This document shows positions 43,464-52,200 of a DNA stretch of 64,000 nucleotides, one piece after another. The translations under genes and the position numbers were made by a program. A model generated the notes under the pieces. It was given only the letters and a program-made list of their open reading frames with translations. It was not told the origin of the DNA and did not search any database. Each line of letters starts with the position of its first letter. Positions within the stretch are counted from its first letter, which is position 1. Origin of the DNA: Anaerolineaceae bacterium. GTDB taxonomy: Bacteria > Chloroflexota > Anaerolineae > Anaerolineales > Anaerolineaceae. The DNA is taken from contig JARKPB010000008.1 of NCBI GenBank assembly GCA_029975475.1, positions 806,001-870,000 on the forward strand, in the 5' to 3' direction.

Positions 43464-44816
43464 TCAGGGAAGCCAGGTGGGGAAACCCGCGCTGGTCGCA
43501 ATGACCTTTTCCTGACCGGTCGCCAGATCCCATACCACCACCTCGGGTTTATTCTCTGCGCTGCCCAGTTTGTAGCGCTGATACACCAGCGCGCTTCCAT
43601 CCGGAGCCCATGAATACCAGCCGTGAGTGTAAGTAAAATCGGCGGTTACGGCTTTCTGCTGGCGGCCCTCCAGGTCGAAAAGCCAGAGCTGATAAACCGG
43701 CGGTCCTTCTACCAGCCGAACGCCAGCGGCCAGCAAATCTCCTTTGGGTGATATTACGGGCGTCCCGAGGTCAAAAGCGCGGTCCATATGTTCGCCAATT
43801 ACCGATGGCTGGGATTTATCCAGGCGGCCTCGAATAAAGACTTCGACGGGAAGTTGCTCCGCTGTATCCTGATCACTGTAAAAAAACTCGCTCGCGTCCG
43901 GCATCCATGCCATAGCGGTGGGCTGACTGGTCGCCAGAAAGAATTGTTCCCCGTTGATAAGCTTGATAATGTGGATCCCAGAACGAACATGATCATAAAA
44001 AGACAATGCGCTGTTGTCTGGCGCCCACTGCGGGTTCACACCCAGAATGCCCGGCGATTGATATAAAGCCGCGGTTTCCTTAGAAACTGTATTAACCGTC
44101 CAGATTTCGCCAATGCCGGTGTTTCCAGAAAATTGCACCTGGTCCATCCGCGTATAAGCCACCCAGCGGTCTGTGGGATTAAAAGCCGGGTTGATGCACA
44201 CCTCTTGCCCGCAATCGACCAGCAGCGCAGGTTGGTTTTCGCCTTTTTTATCAAGGTTTATCATCCAGAGATCGTATCCGCCCTGCGCATTGATGCGGCT
44301 GTACACAATTCGCCCGCCGTCCGTGGAAACATCAAAATCATACAAACCGCCGCCTTCAGTCAGCGGGGTTATCGTGGAACCAGCCTGGTCAGTGACCAGC
44401 AGATTCAGGTCTTGATTTTCAATTCGTAAAAATGCTATCCGGGAAGGTCGGACAGAAAATTCCCGCTGCACGGCGGCATTCAAACGCTCCCCGTTTACCC
44501 CAATTTGACCGGGAGCAATATCCAGCCGGTAAGTTTCGCCCACCCGGAAACCATTAACAGGCAAGAAATAAGCACTTCCATCTTCAATGATCCAGCGGAA
44601 AGAAACTTCCGGTTGGATGGTGGTTTTTTCTGCCAGCAGGATCGGATCGGGATTAAACCCAAACTGAAAAACGACCGGGCCGCCAGATCCAATTTGATCC
44701 GGTGAGGAATTCCTTTCAGCGTTTGAACGTAAAAGAAGATAGATAACGAAGACGAACAGCAGGGCGGCCAGCAAAACCACCACCGGCCAGAAGCGTTTGA
44801 GAAAACTTTGCACCAT
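43464..44816 (-). CDS. Membrane-anchored TolB-like propeller protein
   Basis: The 450-residue protein has a signal-anchor helix at about residues 9-29. An Ig-like domain (about 45-130, with TTIQPEVSFRWIIEDGSAY) is followed by a six-bladed TolB-type propeller. The blades are visible as DFDVSTDGGRIVYSR, INPAFNPTDRWVAYTR, NPQWAPDNSALSFYD and WYSWAPDGSALVYQR. It is extracytoplasmic with no catalytic motif. It lies 49 bases after the LysM gene, separated by a hairpin, and AAGGTG precedes ATG. Paralogous in style to the protein at 38665 but of different domain order. Confidence 0.8.
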   Translation of the reverse strand: MVQSFLKRFWPVVVLLAALLFVFVIYLLLRSNAERNSSPDQIGSGGPVVFQFGFNPDPILLAEKTTIQPEVSFRWIIEDGSAYFLPVNGFRVGETYRLDIAPGQIGVNGERLNAAVQREFSVRPSRIAFLRIENQDLNLLVTDQAGSTITPLTEGGGLYDFDVSTDGGRIVYSRINAQGGYDLWMINLDKKGENQPALLVDCGQEVCINPAFNPTDRWVAYTRMDQVQFSGNTGIGEIWTVNTVSKETAALYQSPGILGVNPQWAPDNSALSFYDHVRSGIHIIKLINGEQFFLATSQPTAMAWMPDASEFFYSDQDTAEQLPVEVFIRGRLDKSQPSVIGEHMDRAFDLGTPVISPKGDLLAAGVRLVEGPPVYQLWLFDLEGRQQKAVTADFTYTHGWYSWAPDGSALVYQRYKLGSAENKPEVVVWDLATGQEKVIATSAGFPTWLP

Positions 44817-44833
44817 GGTTCACCTTGAAAAGT

Positions 44834-44858
44834 AATCCCCGAGGACACCCCGGGGATT
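44834..44858. other. Hairpin between LysM gene and TolB-like gene
   Basis: An 8-base stem (44834-44841 with 44851-44858), loop of nine. The T-run follows on the plus strand, where no gene ends. On the minus strand only ACTTTTC follows, so it may be a weak attenuator between the two minus-strand genes. Confidence 0.35.
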
Positions 44859-44865
44859 TTTTCGT

Positions 44866-45609
44866 TTACGGCGTTGCTGTGGCTGTGGCCGGCGCTGGGG
44901 TTGAAGTGGGACCACTTGGGGTCGAAGTATTGGCGCGCGTCGGTGTCGGGGTAACCAGGTTAACAGGAACTACCAGTTCGATGCCGACATAGAGGATATC
45001 GTTCTTGGTCTTAATCTTGGTCGGATTGGCCGCCAGGATCGCATCCACAGTGGAATTAAACTTTTGGGCGATCAGGTCCAGGCTGTCACCCGATTGAACG
45101 GTGTAGGTTATGCGGGTGCCGCGCGGCAGGTTTGTGGGTAATTCTGTCGGCGTGGGCAACTTTTGCCCAGGGGCAGGGATTAATATTTTGTCTCCGGGCT
45201 TGATGGGACACTGCCCGGCAGGGAAATTATTTAACTTTAATAACACCTGGAGATCCGCGTTGTATTTTGCCGCCAGATCGAAACAGGTATCACCGCTCTT
45301 AATTTCCACTTCAAAAGGACCAGACGGCGTGTTGGTGGCGCTGGGCGTGGGCGTATCGGTAATGGTCGGGGTAAGCGAAGGCGTATGGGTTGGCGGTACT
45401 GGAGAAGGAGTAAAGGTAACCGTTGGCGTCGGTGTGCGTGTGGCAAAAATTCCGCTGAGCGGTCCGTTGGAACCTGTCAGCCAGATTACCAGAATGATGA
45501 CCCCTACCAGTACCAGCAGTCCGGCCAATCCCCAGATGATCATCGGCATCATCTTTTGCCGGCGGTTATAGGCTTCAATAACATTTTGCGCAGATTTCTT
45601 TCCGCTCAT
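44866..45609 (-). CDS. Membrane-anchored protein with two LysM domains
   Basis: I use ATG 45609 (MSGKKSAQNVIE), preceded by AAGGATACT; an in-frame ATG 12 bases upstream has no ribosome site. The 247-residue protein has a cytoplasmic head of about 25 residues and a helix at about 26-46. A Thr/Pro/Ser linker follows, then LysM 1 (EVEIKSGDTCFDLAAKYN, about 99-145) and LysM 2 (YTVQSGDSLDLIAQKFN, about 166-215), and another Thr/Pro tail. LysM domains bind peptidoglycan or chitin-like glycans. It may link membrane and wall. It diverges from panB. Confidence 0.88.
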   Translation of the reverse strand: MSGKKSAQNVIEAYNRRQKMMPMIIWGLAGLLVLVGVIILVIWLTGSNGPLSGIFATRTPTPTVTFTPSPVPPTHTPSLTPTITDTPTPSATNTPSGPFEVEIKSGDTCFDLAAKYNADLQVLLKLNNFPAGQCPIKPGDKILIPAPGQKLPTPTELPTNLPRGTRITYTVQSGDSLDLIAQKFNSTVDAILAANPTKIKTKNDILYVGIELVVPVNLVTPTPTRANTSTPSGPTSTPAPATATATP

Positions 45610-45707
45610 AGTATCCTTCATGGAATGGGGCGGCGAATGAGCGCCAGTGCTGGATAACAGTTTATCTCGCCCCGGGTTTTAAGTTCATTGAAGAGGCGGC
45701 TCATTTA

Positions 45708-45716
45708 TGAGATAAT
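45708..45716 (+). promoter_or_regulatory. Extended -10 promoter of panB
   Basis: TGA GATAAT lies 18 bases before ATG 45735. The short leader contains AGGT near the start codon. No -35 is evident. Confidence 0.45.
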
Positions 45717-45734
45717 ACCACAAACAGGTAGAAT

Positions 45735-46601
45735 ATGTCCACAGCACCAAACCAGAGCAAAAAAAACACAATAGTATCTATCCAGAAAAAAGCGGACAGT
45801 CAGATCCCCATCACCATGTTAACCGCCTACGACGCTTCTTCAGCTGCGCTGACGGACGCGGCCGGGGTTGACATGATTTTAGTTGGCGATTCCCTTGGCA
45901 TGGTGATGCTGGGATACCAGACCACCCTGCCGGTGACGATGGAGGATATGCTCTTACACTGTCGTTCGGTCGCAAGGTCAGTTGAAACCGCCCTGCTCGT
46001 TGGCGACCTGCCTTTTATGTCCTATCAGATTTCTAAAGAGCAGGCTTTAACCAACGCCGGCAGGTTGATCCAGGAAGGCGGAATGGACGCGGTCAAACTA
46101 GAAGGCGGCCGTCAGCGCGCCGAGTCAATCCGCGCCATTGTGGAAGCCGGCATCCCTGTGATGGGACATATCGGTTTGACTCCACAGAGCGTGAACCAGC
46201 TGGGCGGTTTTCGCCTTCAGGGAAAATCAGCCGCCGCAGCCCGCCAGCTGCTTGAGGATGCCCTGATATTGGAGGACAGCGGCTGTTTCAGCATTGTTCT
46301 TGAAATGGTTCCCGCGCAGCTCGCCGGTTATATTTCAGACCGGCTTAAAATCCCGACCATCGGAATTGGGGCCGGCGCCGGATGTGATGGACAGGTTCTG
46401 GTCTATCATGATTTGCTCGGGCTTTTCAATCGACCCAAATTGAAATTTGTGAAAAAATATCTCGATCTCTATCCGCTTATTTTGCAGGCATTACAGGAAT
46501 ATATCAACGATGTCCGCGGCGGTACATTCCCGGCCGCAGAAAATGCCACCTCGATGCCTGAAGAAGAATGGCAGGCATTTCTGAGCCTGATGAATGAATA
46601 A
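45735..46601 (+). CDS. panB: 3-methyl-2-oxobutanoate hydroxymethyltransferase
   Basis: PanB makes ketopantoate from 2-oxoisovalerate and methylene-tetrahydrofolate, the first step to pantothenate and CoA. The 288 residues show ITMLTAYDASSAALTDAAGVD, LVGDSLGMVMLGY (metal-binding Asp), EGGMDAVKLEGG, and MGHIGLTPQSVNQLGGF with GIGAGAGCDGQVLV. All are family landmarks. First gene of a panB-panE-panC operon; it overlaps panE by 8 bases. Confidence 0.97.
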   Translation: MSTAPNQSKKNTIVSIQKKADSQIPITMLTAYDASSAALTDAAGVDMILVGDSLGMVMLGYQTTLPVTMEDMLLHCRSVARSVETALLVGDLPFMSYQISKEQALTNAGRLIQEGGMDAVKLEGGRQRAESIRAIVEAGIPVMGHIGLTPQSVNQLGGFRLQGKSAAAARQLLEDALILEDSGCFSIVLEMVPAQLAGYISDRLKIPTIGIGAGAGCDGQVLVYHDLLGLFNRPKLKFVKKYLDLYPLILQALQEYINDVRGGTFPAAENATSMPEEEWQAFLSLMNE

Positions 46602-47514
46602 TCCAACGGTCTTAATCGCCGGTGCCGGGGCGCTGGGCAGCCTGTTCGCTGTGCTGCTGAACCGCGCCGGCGGTATGGTTTATTTGCTTGAGGACTGGCC
46701 GGCGGCGGTCGACCGCATCAGGTCAAAAGGTGTTACCCTACTGATCGATGAGAACGCTTCGACCTCGATAGAGGTCCCGGTCTTTACACTCCAGGAAGAT
46801 CCTCCCCCGTTTGATTACTGCCTGATCCTGGTGAAGAGCTGGCAAACCGAAGCGTACGCCAGAGCCATTGCCCGGCTTGCCCCAGCCCGTCAGGGGTATC
46901 TGACACTGCAAAACGGGCTGGGCAATCTAGAAATCCTTTCCTCCCTCCTGAAAGGAGCCCCATGCAGCGCCGGGGTATGTCTGACAGGCGCAACCCTGCA
47001 GTCTGCCGCGGTGGTTTCCCGGTCAGGTCCGGGACGGGTAATTTTTCCGGAAGTGGAATGGCTCAAACCGCTTGCCAGTTTGATGACCAAAAGCGGCATC
47101 CAGGTTGAATGGGAAGTGAATCTTCCGGGATTGCTGTGGCAAAAAGCGATCGTCAATGCCGCGATTAATCCGCTCACCGCGCTGCTGAAAGTTCCCAACG
47201 GTGCCCTGAAGGACAATCTCGCGGTCGGGGAAATCATCAAGCAGGTTGTCAAGGAAGGTGAATCAGCAGCCCGGGCAGCGCACATCCAGCTGCCCGATAA
47301 AGATATACAGGGACTGATCGAGGAAATCTGCACCGCCACCTCCGAAAACCGCTCGTCCATGCTGCAAGACCTGGACCGCGGCCGCAGGACAGAAATTGAC
47401 GCGATCAATGGGTATCTGGTGCGAATTGGCAAATCGCTGGGAGTCGAGATGCACTATAATCGCCTTTTATGGCAGCTAATCCAGGCTGCTGTTAATTTCC
47501 AGCAAAGAGGTTAA
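46594..47514 (+). CDS. panE: 2-dehydropantoate 2-reductase
   Basis: PanE reduces ketopantoate to pantoate with NADPH. The 306 residues have the Rossmann motif VLIAGAGALGSLFAVLLNRAG, the LILVKSWQTEAY strand, TLQNGLGNLE, and the catalytic-lysine helix LLWQKAIVNAAINPLTALL near residue 184. The order between panB and panC confirms the function. It overlaps panB by 8 bases and is 1 base from panC. Confidence 0.95.
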   Translation: MNNPTVLIAGAGALGSLFAVLLNRAGGMVYLLEDWPAAVDRIRSKGVTLLIDENASTSIEVPVFTLQEDPPPFDYCLILVKSWQTEAYARAIARLAPARQGYLTLQNGLGNLEILSSLLKGAPCSAGVCLTGATLQSAAVVSRSGPGRVIFPEVEWLKPLASLMTKSGIQVEWEVNLPGLLWQKAIVNAAINPLTALLKVPNGALKDNLAVGEIIKQVVKEGESAARAAHIQLPDKDIQGLIEEICTATSENRSSMLQDLDRGRRTEIDAINGYLVRIGKSLGVEMHYNRLLWQLIQAAVNFQQRG

Positions 47515-47515
47515 C

Positions 47516-48364
47516 ATGCAGGTAATTAAAGACATTTCAACCCTGAGAGAAGCGGTTCGGGAACTTCCCCGCCCTGTCGGTTTTGTTCCGACCATGGGAT
47601 ATCTTCATGAAGGCCATTTGTCGCTCGCCCGGGCAGCGAGACAGGCTTGCGCATCCGTTGTAGTGAGTATTTTCGTCAATCCATCCCAGTTTGGCCCCAA
47701 CGAAGATTTTTCCCGCTACCCGCGCGACCTAGAACGTGATCAACGGTTTCTATCCGAGGTGCCGGTTGATATCATCTGGACTCCGGATAATCTGACCATG
47801 TACCCGGAGGATTACCAAACCTGGATTTCGGTCGAAAAAGTTGCTGCCCCGTTAGAAGGAAAAATGCGCCCCGGGCATTTCCGCGGTGTCGCCACCATCG
47901 TGGCGAAATTATTTAATTGCGTTCAACCAGACCGGGTTTATTTTGGGCAAAAAGATGCCCAGCAGGTGCGTGTTATTCAGCAGATGATTCGTGATTTAAA
48001 CTTTCCACTGGATATGATCGTCTGCCCCACAGCGCGTGAGAGCGACGGGCTGGCAATGTCCAGCAGAAATGTGTATCTCAACGCTGAAGAGCGAAAAGCC
48101 GCGCCGGTGCTATACCGCGCGCTGCAGAATGCGCGCAGGCGATTCGACGAAGGCGAGCGTAACGCGGACATCCTTCGCAAACAAATTGAAACTGAAATCC
48201 AGACGGAACCGCTTGCCTCGATACAATATGTTTCAATTGCCGATGCGGATACCTTAGAAGAATTAAGGGTCATCAAGAAGGATGCCCTGATTTCCCTGGC
48301 AGTATTTTTTGGGAAAACTCGTTTAATTGATAATATCCGTTTGGAAATAGCGCCAAGGAAATAA
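47516..48364 (+). CDS. panC: Pantothenate synthetase
   Basis: PanC condenses pantoate and beta-alanine with ATP. The 282 residues include GFVPTMGYLHEGHLSLARAA (HIGH-like motif), VVSIFVNPSQFGPNEDF, YFGQKDAQQVRVIQQM and the AMSSRNVYL KMSKS-like region. GAGG before ATG. panD, the source of beta-alanine, is not in this window. A promoter for the next module lies after the stop. Confidence 0.98.
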   Translation: MQVIKDISTLREAVRELPRPVGFVPTMGYLHEGHLSLARAARQACASVVVSIFVNPSQFGPNEDFSRYPRDLERDQRFLSEVPVDIIWTPDNLTMYPEDYQTWISVEKVAAPLEGKMRPGHFRGVATIVAKLFNCVQPDRVYFGQKDAQQVRVIQQMIRDLNFPLDMIVCPTARESDGLAMSSRNVYLNAEERKAAPVLYRALQNARRRFDEGERNADILRKQIETEIQTEPLASIQYVSIADADTLEELRVIKKDALISLAVFFGKTRLIDNIRLEIAPRK

Positions 48365-48397
48365 TTCAGCTGGCTAAAGAACCAACTCTGGTGTGCG

Positions 48398-48406
48398 TGA
48401 TATAAT
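48398..48406 (+). promoter_or_regulatory. Extended -10 promoter of the partner-switching module
   Basis: TGA TATAAT, a perfect extended -10, lies 39 bases before ATG 48446. The leader carries the strong ribosome site GGGAGGAG. Confidence 0.6.
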
Positions 48407-48445
48407 AAATCGTCCCTCGAATCAACCCTTTTGGGAGGAGAAACC

Positions 48446-48781
48446 ATGGAAATCTCAACCGTTCAATACAAACGCTGTTACCTGATTAAACCAAAAGGCA
48501 GGTTAGACAGCGCTGCAGCTCCTCAATTCGCAGATGCCTTGAACAAAATAATGGACGAAGGGCATTACCGCCTGGTCATTGATATGAGCGAACTTGAATT
48601 TATGTCCAGCGCCGGTTTACGCGTCCTGATCTCAGCCCAGAAAAATTGCAAACGCTACAACCGCGGGGAAGTATATCTGGCAGCGCTGCCAAAAAATATT
48701 CTGGCTGCACTGGAACTGGCCGGTTTCACGGAATTATTTGAAATTTACGAAGACGTTTTAACAGCCGTCGGAAATTTCTAG
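48446..48781 (+). CDS. STAS-domain anti-sigma factor antagonist
   Basis: The start is ATG 48446 (MEISTVQYKR), with GGGAGGAG immediately upstream. The 111 residues form one STAS domain: GRLDSAAAPQFADAL, LVIDMSELEFMSSAGLRVL (the Ser-Ser pair holds the usual phosphorylation site, followed by AGL), and GEVYLAALPKNILAALELAG. In partner switching the unphosphorylated form binds the anti-sigma kinase. Kinase and phosphatase genes follow within 15 and 3 bases. Confidence 0.93.
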   Translation: MEISTVQYKRCYLIKPKGRLDSAAAPQFADALNKIMDEGHYRLVIDMSELEFMSSAGLRVLISAQKNCKRYNRGEVYLAALPKNILAALELAGFTELFEIYEDVLTAVGNF

Positions 48782-48793
48782 CATCACGAGATT

Positions 48794-49204
48794 ATGCCCA
48801 CAACGGTTTTTCCTGGTAGCTACGACAGCCTGCAAAAAATTGCCGCGCTGGTCCGAAAAATCGCTGCGGAAACCGGTTTTGACGATTGCGAAATCTATAA
48901 GATTGAGACTTCCATCGACGAAGCGTGTTCCAATATCATCGAACATGCCTATGGCGGTGAAAATCGCGGTGAAATTGAGTTCACCTATCAGATAGAACCT
49001 GACCGCCTGACCATCATCCTGCGAGATAATGGTCAGGTTTTTAATCCCACAAAGGTTGCGAAACCGAATACCAAAGCGCCGCTTTCGAAAAGAGCAGCGC
49101 ATGGACTGGGTCTATTTATCATGCAAAAATGGATGGATGAAGTCGAATTTACCATCCAGGACAACATGAACCAGGTGAAACTGGTTAAGTATTTGGCGAA
49201 ATAA
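48794..49204 (+). CDS. RsbW/SpoIIAB-like serine kinase (anti-sigma factor type)
   Basis: The 136-residue protein is a HATPase_c_2 domain with the N box SIDEACSNIIEHAYGG near residues 41-56, the G1 box ILRDNGQVFNP, and the G2 box AHGLGLFIMQKWMDEV. It should bind ATP, phosphorylate the adjacent STAS protein, and in its free state sequester a sigma factor or other target. No sigma factor gene lies next to it. It is 2 bases from the phosphatase gene. Confidence 0.92.
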   Translation: MPTTVFPGSYDSLQKIAALVRKIAAETGFDDCEIYKIETSIDEACSNIIEHAYGGENRGEIEFTYQIEPDRLTIILRDNGQVFNPTKVAKPNTKAPLSKRAAHGLGLFIMQKWMDEVEFTIQDNMNQVKLVKYLAK

Positions 49205-49206
49205 AT

Positions 49207-52200
49207 ATGCGACTGGCACATCTGGCAGCCGAACCGGATTGGAAACAATATATTCGACTTGGAGAGCAGCTGCTTTCACAACCCAACGCGGCTGCCCAGG
49301 TCGCATTAATCAGCCAGACCATCCAGCAACTCCTTGGCGCGGATGTTCGCGCCTGGCTAAAGAGCCCGTTTTTCCCTTTGCCGGGTGAACCTGCCGTCGA
49401 TCTGCTGTCGCAGCCGGATGTACCCGCTCTTGCTCAGGCGGCCGCTGTCAACCGGAAGGTTGAAATGGAGCGCGTGGAGAATCAGGTGCGCTGCGCTGTT
49501 TTCCCAATGGTTACCCAGGATTTTCTTTTAGGGGTTTTACAGGTAAGCCGGCCGGAAGGTCCGCCATTCGATAAAGATGAAATCACATTCCTGGAGGGGC
49601 TGGCTGCTCACGCCGCGCTCGCCTTACAGATCAACCGCCAGGTGGCTTTGAAAAACTGGCGCTATGAACAACTGCTGCTGGTTCGAACAGTCAGTTCCCA
49701 GATCGCCAACGAAGTTGATATTGACAAGCTGGCTTACCGAGTGACGGGGCTGATTCAAAAATCATTTAACTATTATTATGTCGCTTTGTTCACCTGGGAG
49801 AATGAAGCCGCAGATCTTCATTTTCGCGCCAGCGCGGATTCGTACCAGCGGCAAAAGACGGTGGCGAGTTACCGGGTATCACCAGGCCAGGGAATTATTG
49901 GGAAGGCTGCCCTGAGCGGGGAAGAACACCTATCCCAGAATGTTATCAGCGACCCGGATTTTCGACCGCTGCCGGATTTGCCTGACACAAAAGCGGAAAT
50001 CGCCATTCCCCTGAAAGTCGAAAATCGAGTCCTGGGCGTTCTGGATGTGCAATCCGACCAAAATGACGGTTTCCACGAAAATGATCTGCTGGTCCTCCGA
50101 TCCTTAGCCGACACGATCGCGCTTGCGGTTGAAGGCACCCGGTTATATTCAGACCTGGCTCGAAAGGCAGATCAAATCCGCGCTGTCTACGAAGTCAGCC
50201 GCAAGGTCAATTCGATCCTCGAAATCGATCCGCTTCTTTCTGAAGTGGTCAATGTCATTCACCGACAATTTGGTTTTCCGTATGTTCATCTGTTTACCGT
50301 CCACGCGGGCCGTCGGAAGATTTTTTACCGCGCGGGCTGCGGCATCGAAGACCAGCGGTTCTATCAGGCGCAGGTGGCTTTTGAACTGGATGCGCCCCGC
50401 GGAATTGTCGCTTATGTAGGGCGAGAAGGAAAAACATATCTTGCCAATGACGTCAGCAACGACCCATATTATCAATCGGACAATTTACCACCCGATGATA
50501 CGCGCTCTGAGCTGGCGATCCCGCTCGTATTTGGTAATGAAATTCAAGGGGTGCTGGATATCCAAAGCACACAGATTAATGCGTTCAGTCACAATGATGT
50601 GGATCTTCTGGAAGCCTTGAGCGCGTCCATCGCGGTGGCGATGCACAATGCCAGTATGTATACCTCCGAGCTGTGGCGCAGGCAGGTCGCGGAATCCTTC
50701 CGCGACGTGGCCACGCAAATCTCCGCCAACGTCCCGCTGGACACGCTCCTGGATATGATTTTGCAGCAGCTGGAAAAGAACCTTCCCTGCGAGATTTCAG
50801 CCATCTGGCTGCTGGATCAACCCTTAGAGAAAGGTCAGCGCGGCGATCAATCCCTGCGGCTGGCTGCAGCGCGCGGCGCAAAAAGCGACAAGGTTATTCA
50901 GGCGCGCAGCGAGTTCCCCCTGGCGCGCGACTGGCTTGAAGAAGCTCTGTATTCTGACGAACCAGTCATCCGGCAGCCGGGCGACCCGGTAGGGCCTCTA
51001 GGGATCGCCGGCAATTTTCCGGAGGATTATTCTTCACTGGCAGCTCCTTTAAGAGCCGGCGACCAGGTCTTAGGCGCCATCACCCTCGCCCACTCCACAC
51101 CAGGCCGCTACGGCTCAGAGGCAAAACGCATGACCGCCACATTTGCCTCCTACGCGGCGGTCGCCATCCAGAACGCGCGCCTGTACGCTGAAGCCCAGCA
51201 GGAAGCCTGGACTTCGGCCGTTCTGCTGCAGGTCGCGGAAGCCAGCCAGTCCACCTCGAATATTGAAGATCTGCTGGCCACCATGGCCAGAATCACCCCG
51301 TTATTAATCGGGGTGAAAAAATGCGCCATTTTTCTATGCGATGAAGCTGCCCGGGAATTTACCATCCAGGCCGTGTACGGTCTGCCAGCCCCGCTGACCG
51401 GCACCACCTACCTGCGGGCACGATCAAGGGCTTTTGAGCTCTTAACCCAGTTGAAATCACCCATCCTGGTTAACGATCCCGAATCAGAACTGGGGCTGCC
51501 TGAAGCCTGCATGGATGGTGTGCGCCCCGGCACGGTGATCCTCCTCCCGCTCGCCGCCCGCGGTGAACTGCTTGGGGCGATGCTGGTAGGGCACCAGGAT
51601 GACGGCCCCATTTCGAATAACTCTGGATTTACCGAGCAAACGCTATCAATCCTGCAGGGCATCGCTCATCAAACCGCGATCGCAGTTGAGAACATCAAAC
51701 TACTCGAAGCCAGGCAGGAAGACGCGTATGTGACAGCCGTGCTCTTGCAGGTGGCTCAAGCTGTTGTCAGCCAGAAAGAACTCGATGATATCCTTGACAC
51801 CATTGTGAATTTAATGCCCATCCTGGTGGGCATTGACACTTGCATCATTTACCTGCTGGACAGCGGAAAAAATATTTATTCACCGGTCAAGGCGTATTGC
51901 GGTTCACGCGCTATCGAAAACGAGATTCTTTCCATGACCTTCAGCCATGGGGAATTTGAGCTTCTGGACAATATCACAACCCGGGATCAAGCCCTGATTT
52001 GCGAATCGATAACTCAAATTCCGGCTCGCTTCCTGACCATTTTGAATGACATTGAAAGAAATCGGGTCACTGAAAGCGCGCAAAGCGGGGAGATCATGGG
52101 TTTCCCGTTATCCGTAAAAGGCGAGGTCTTCGGTGTGCTGGTAACCCGGGAAAGCGGGGTGAATCCCGAATTTCGCGACCGCCGGATCGAAATCATGACC

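Noticed and set aside
44834-44862. Hairpin as a true terminator
   Set aside because: Its T-run is on the plus strand where no gene ends; on the minus strand the U-tract is weak. Listed only as a hairpin.
45622-45734. Possible riboswitch in the panB leader
   Set aside because: The leader after the -10 is only about 12 bases, too short for a riboswitch.
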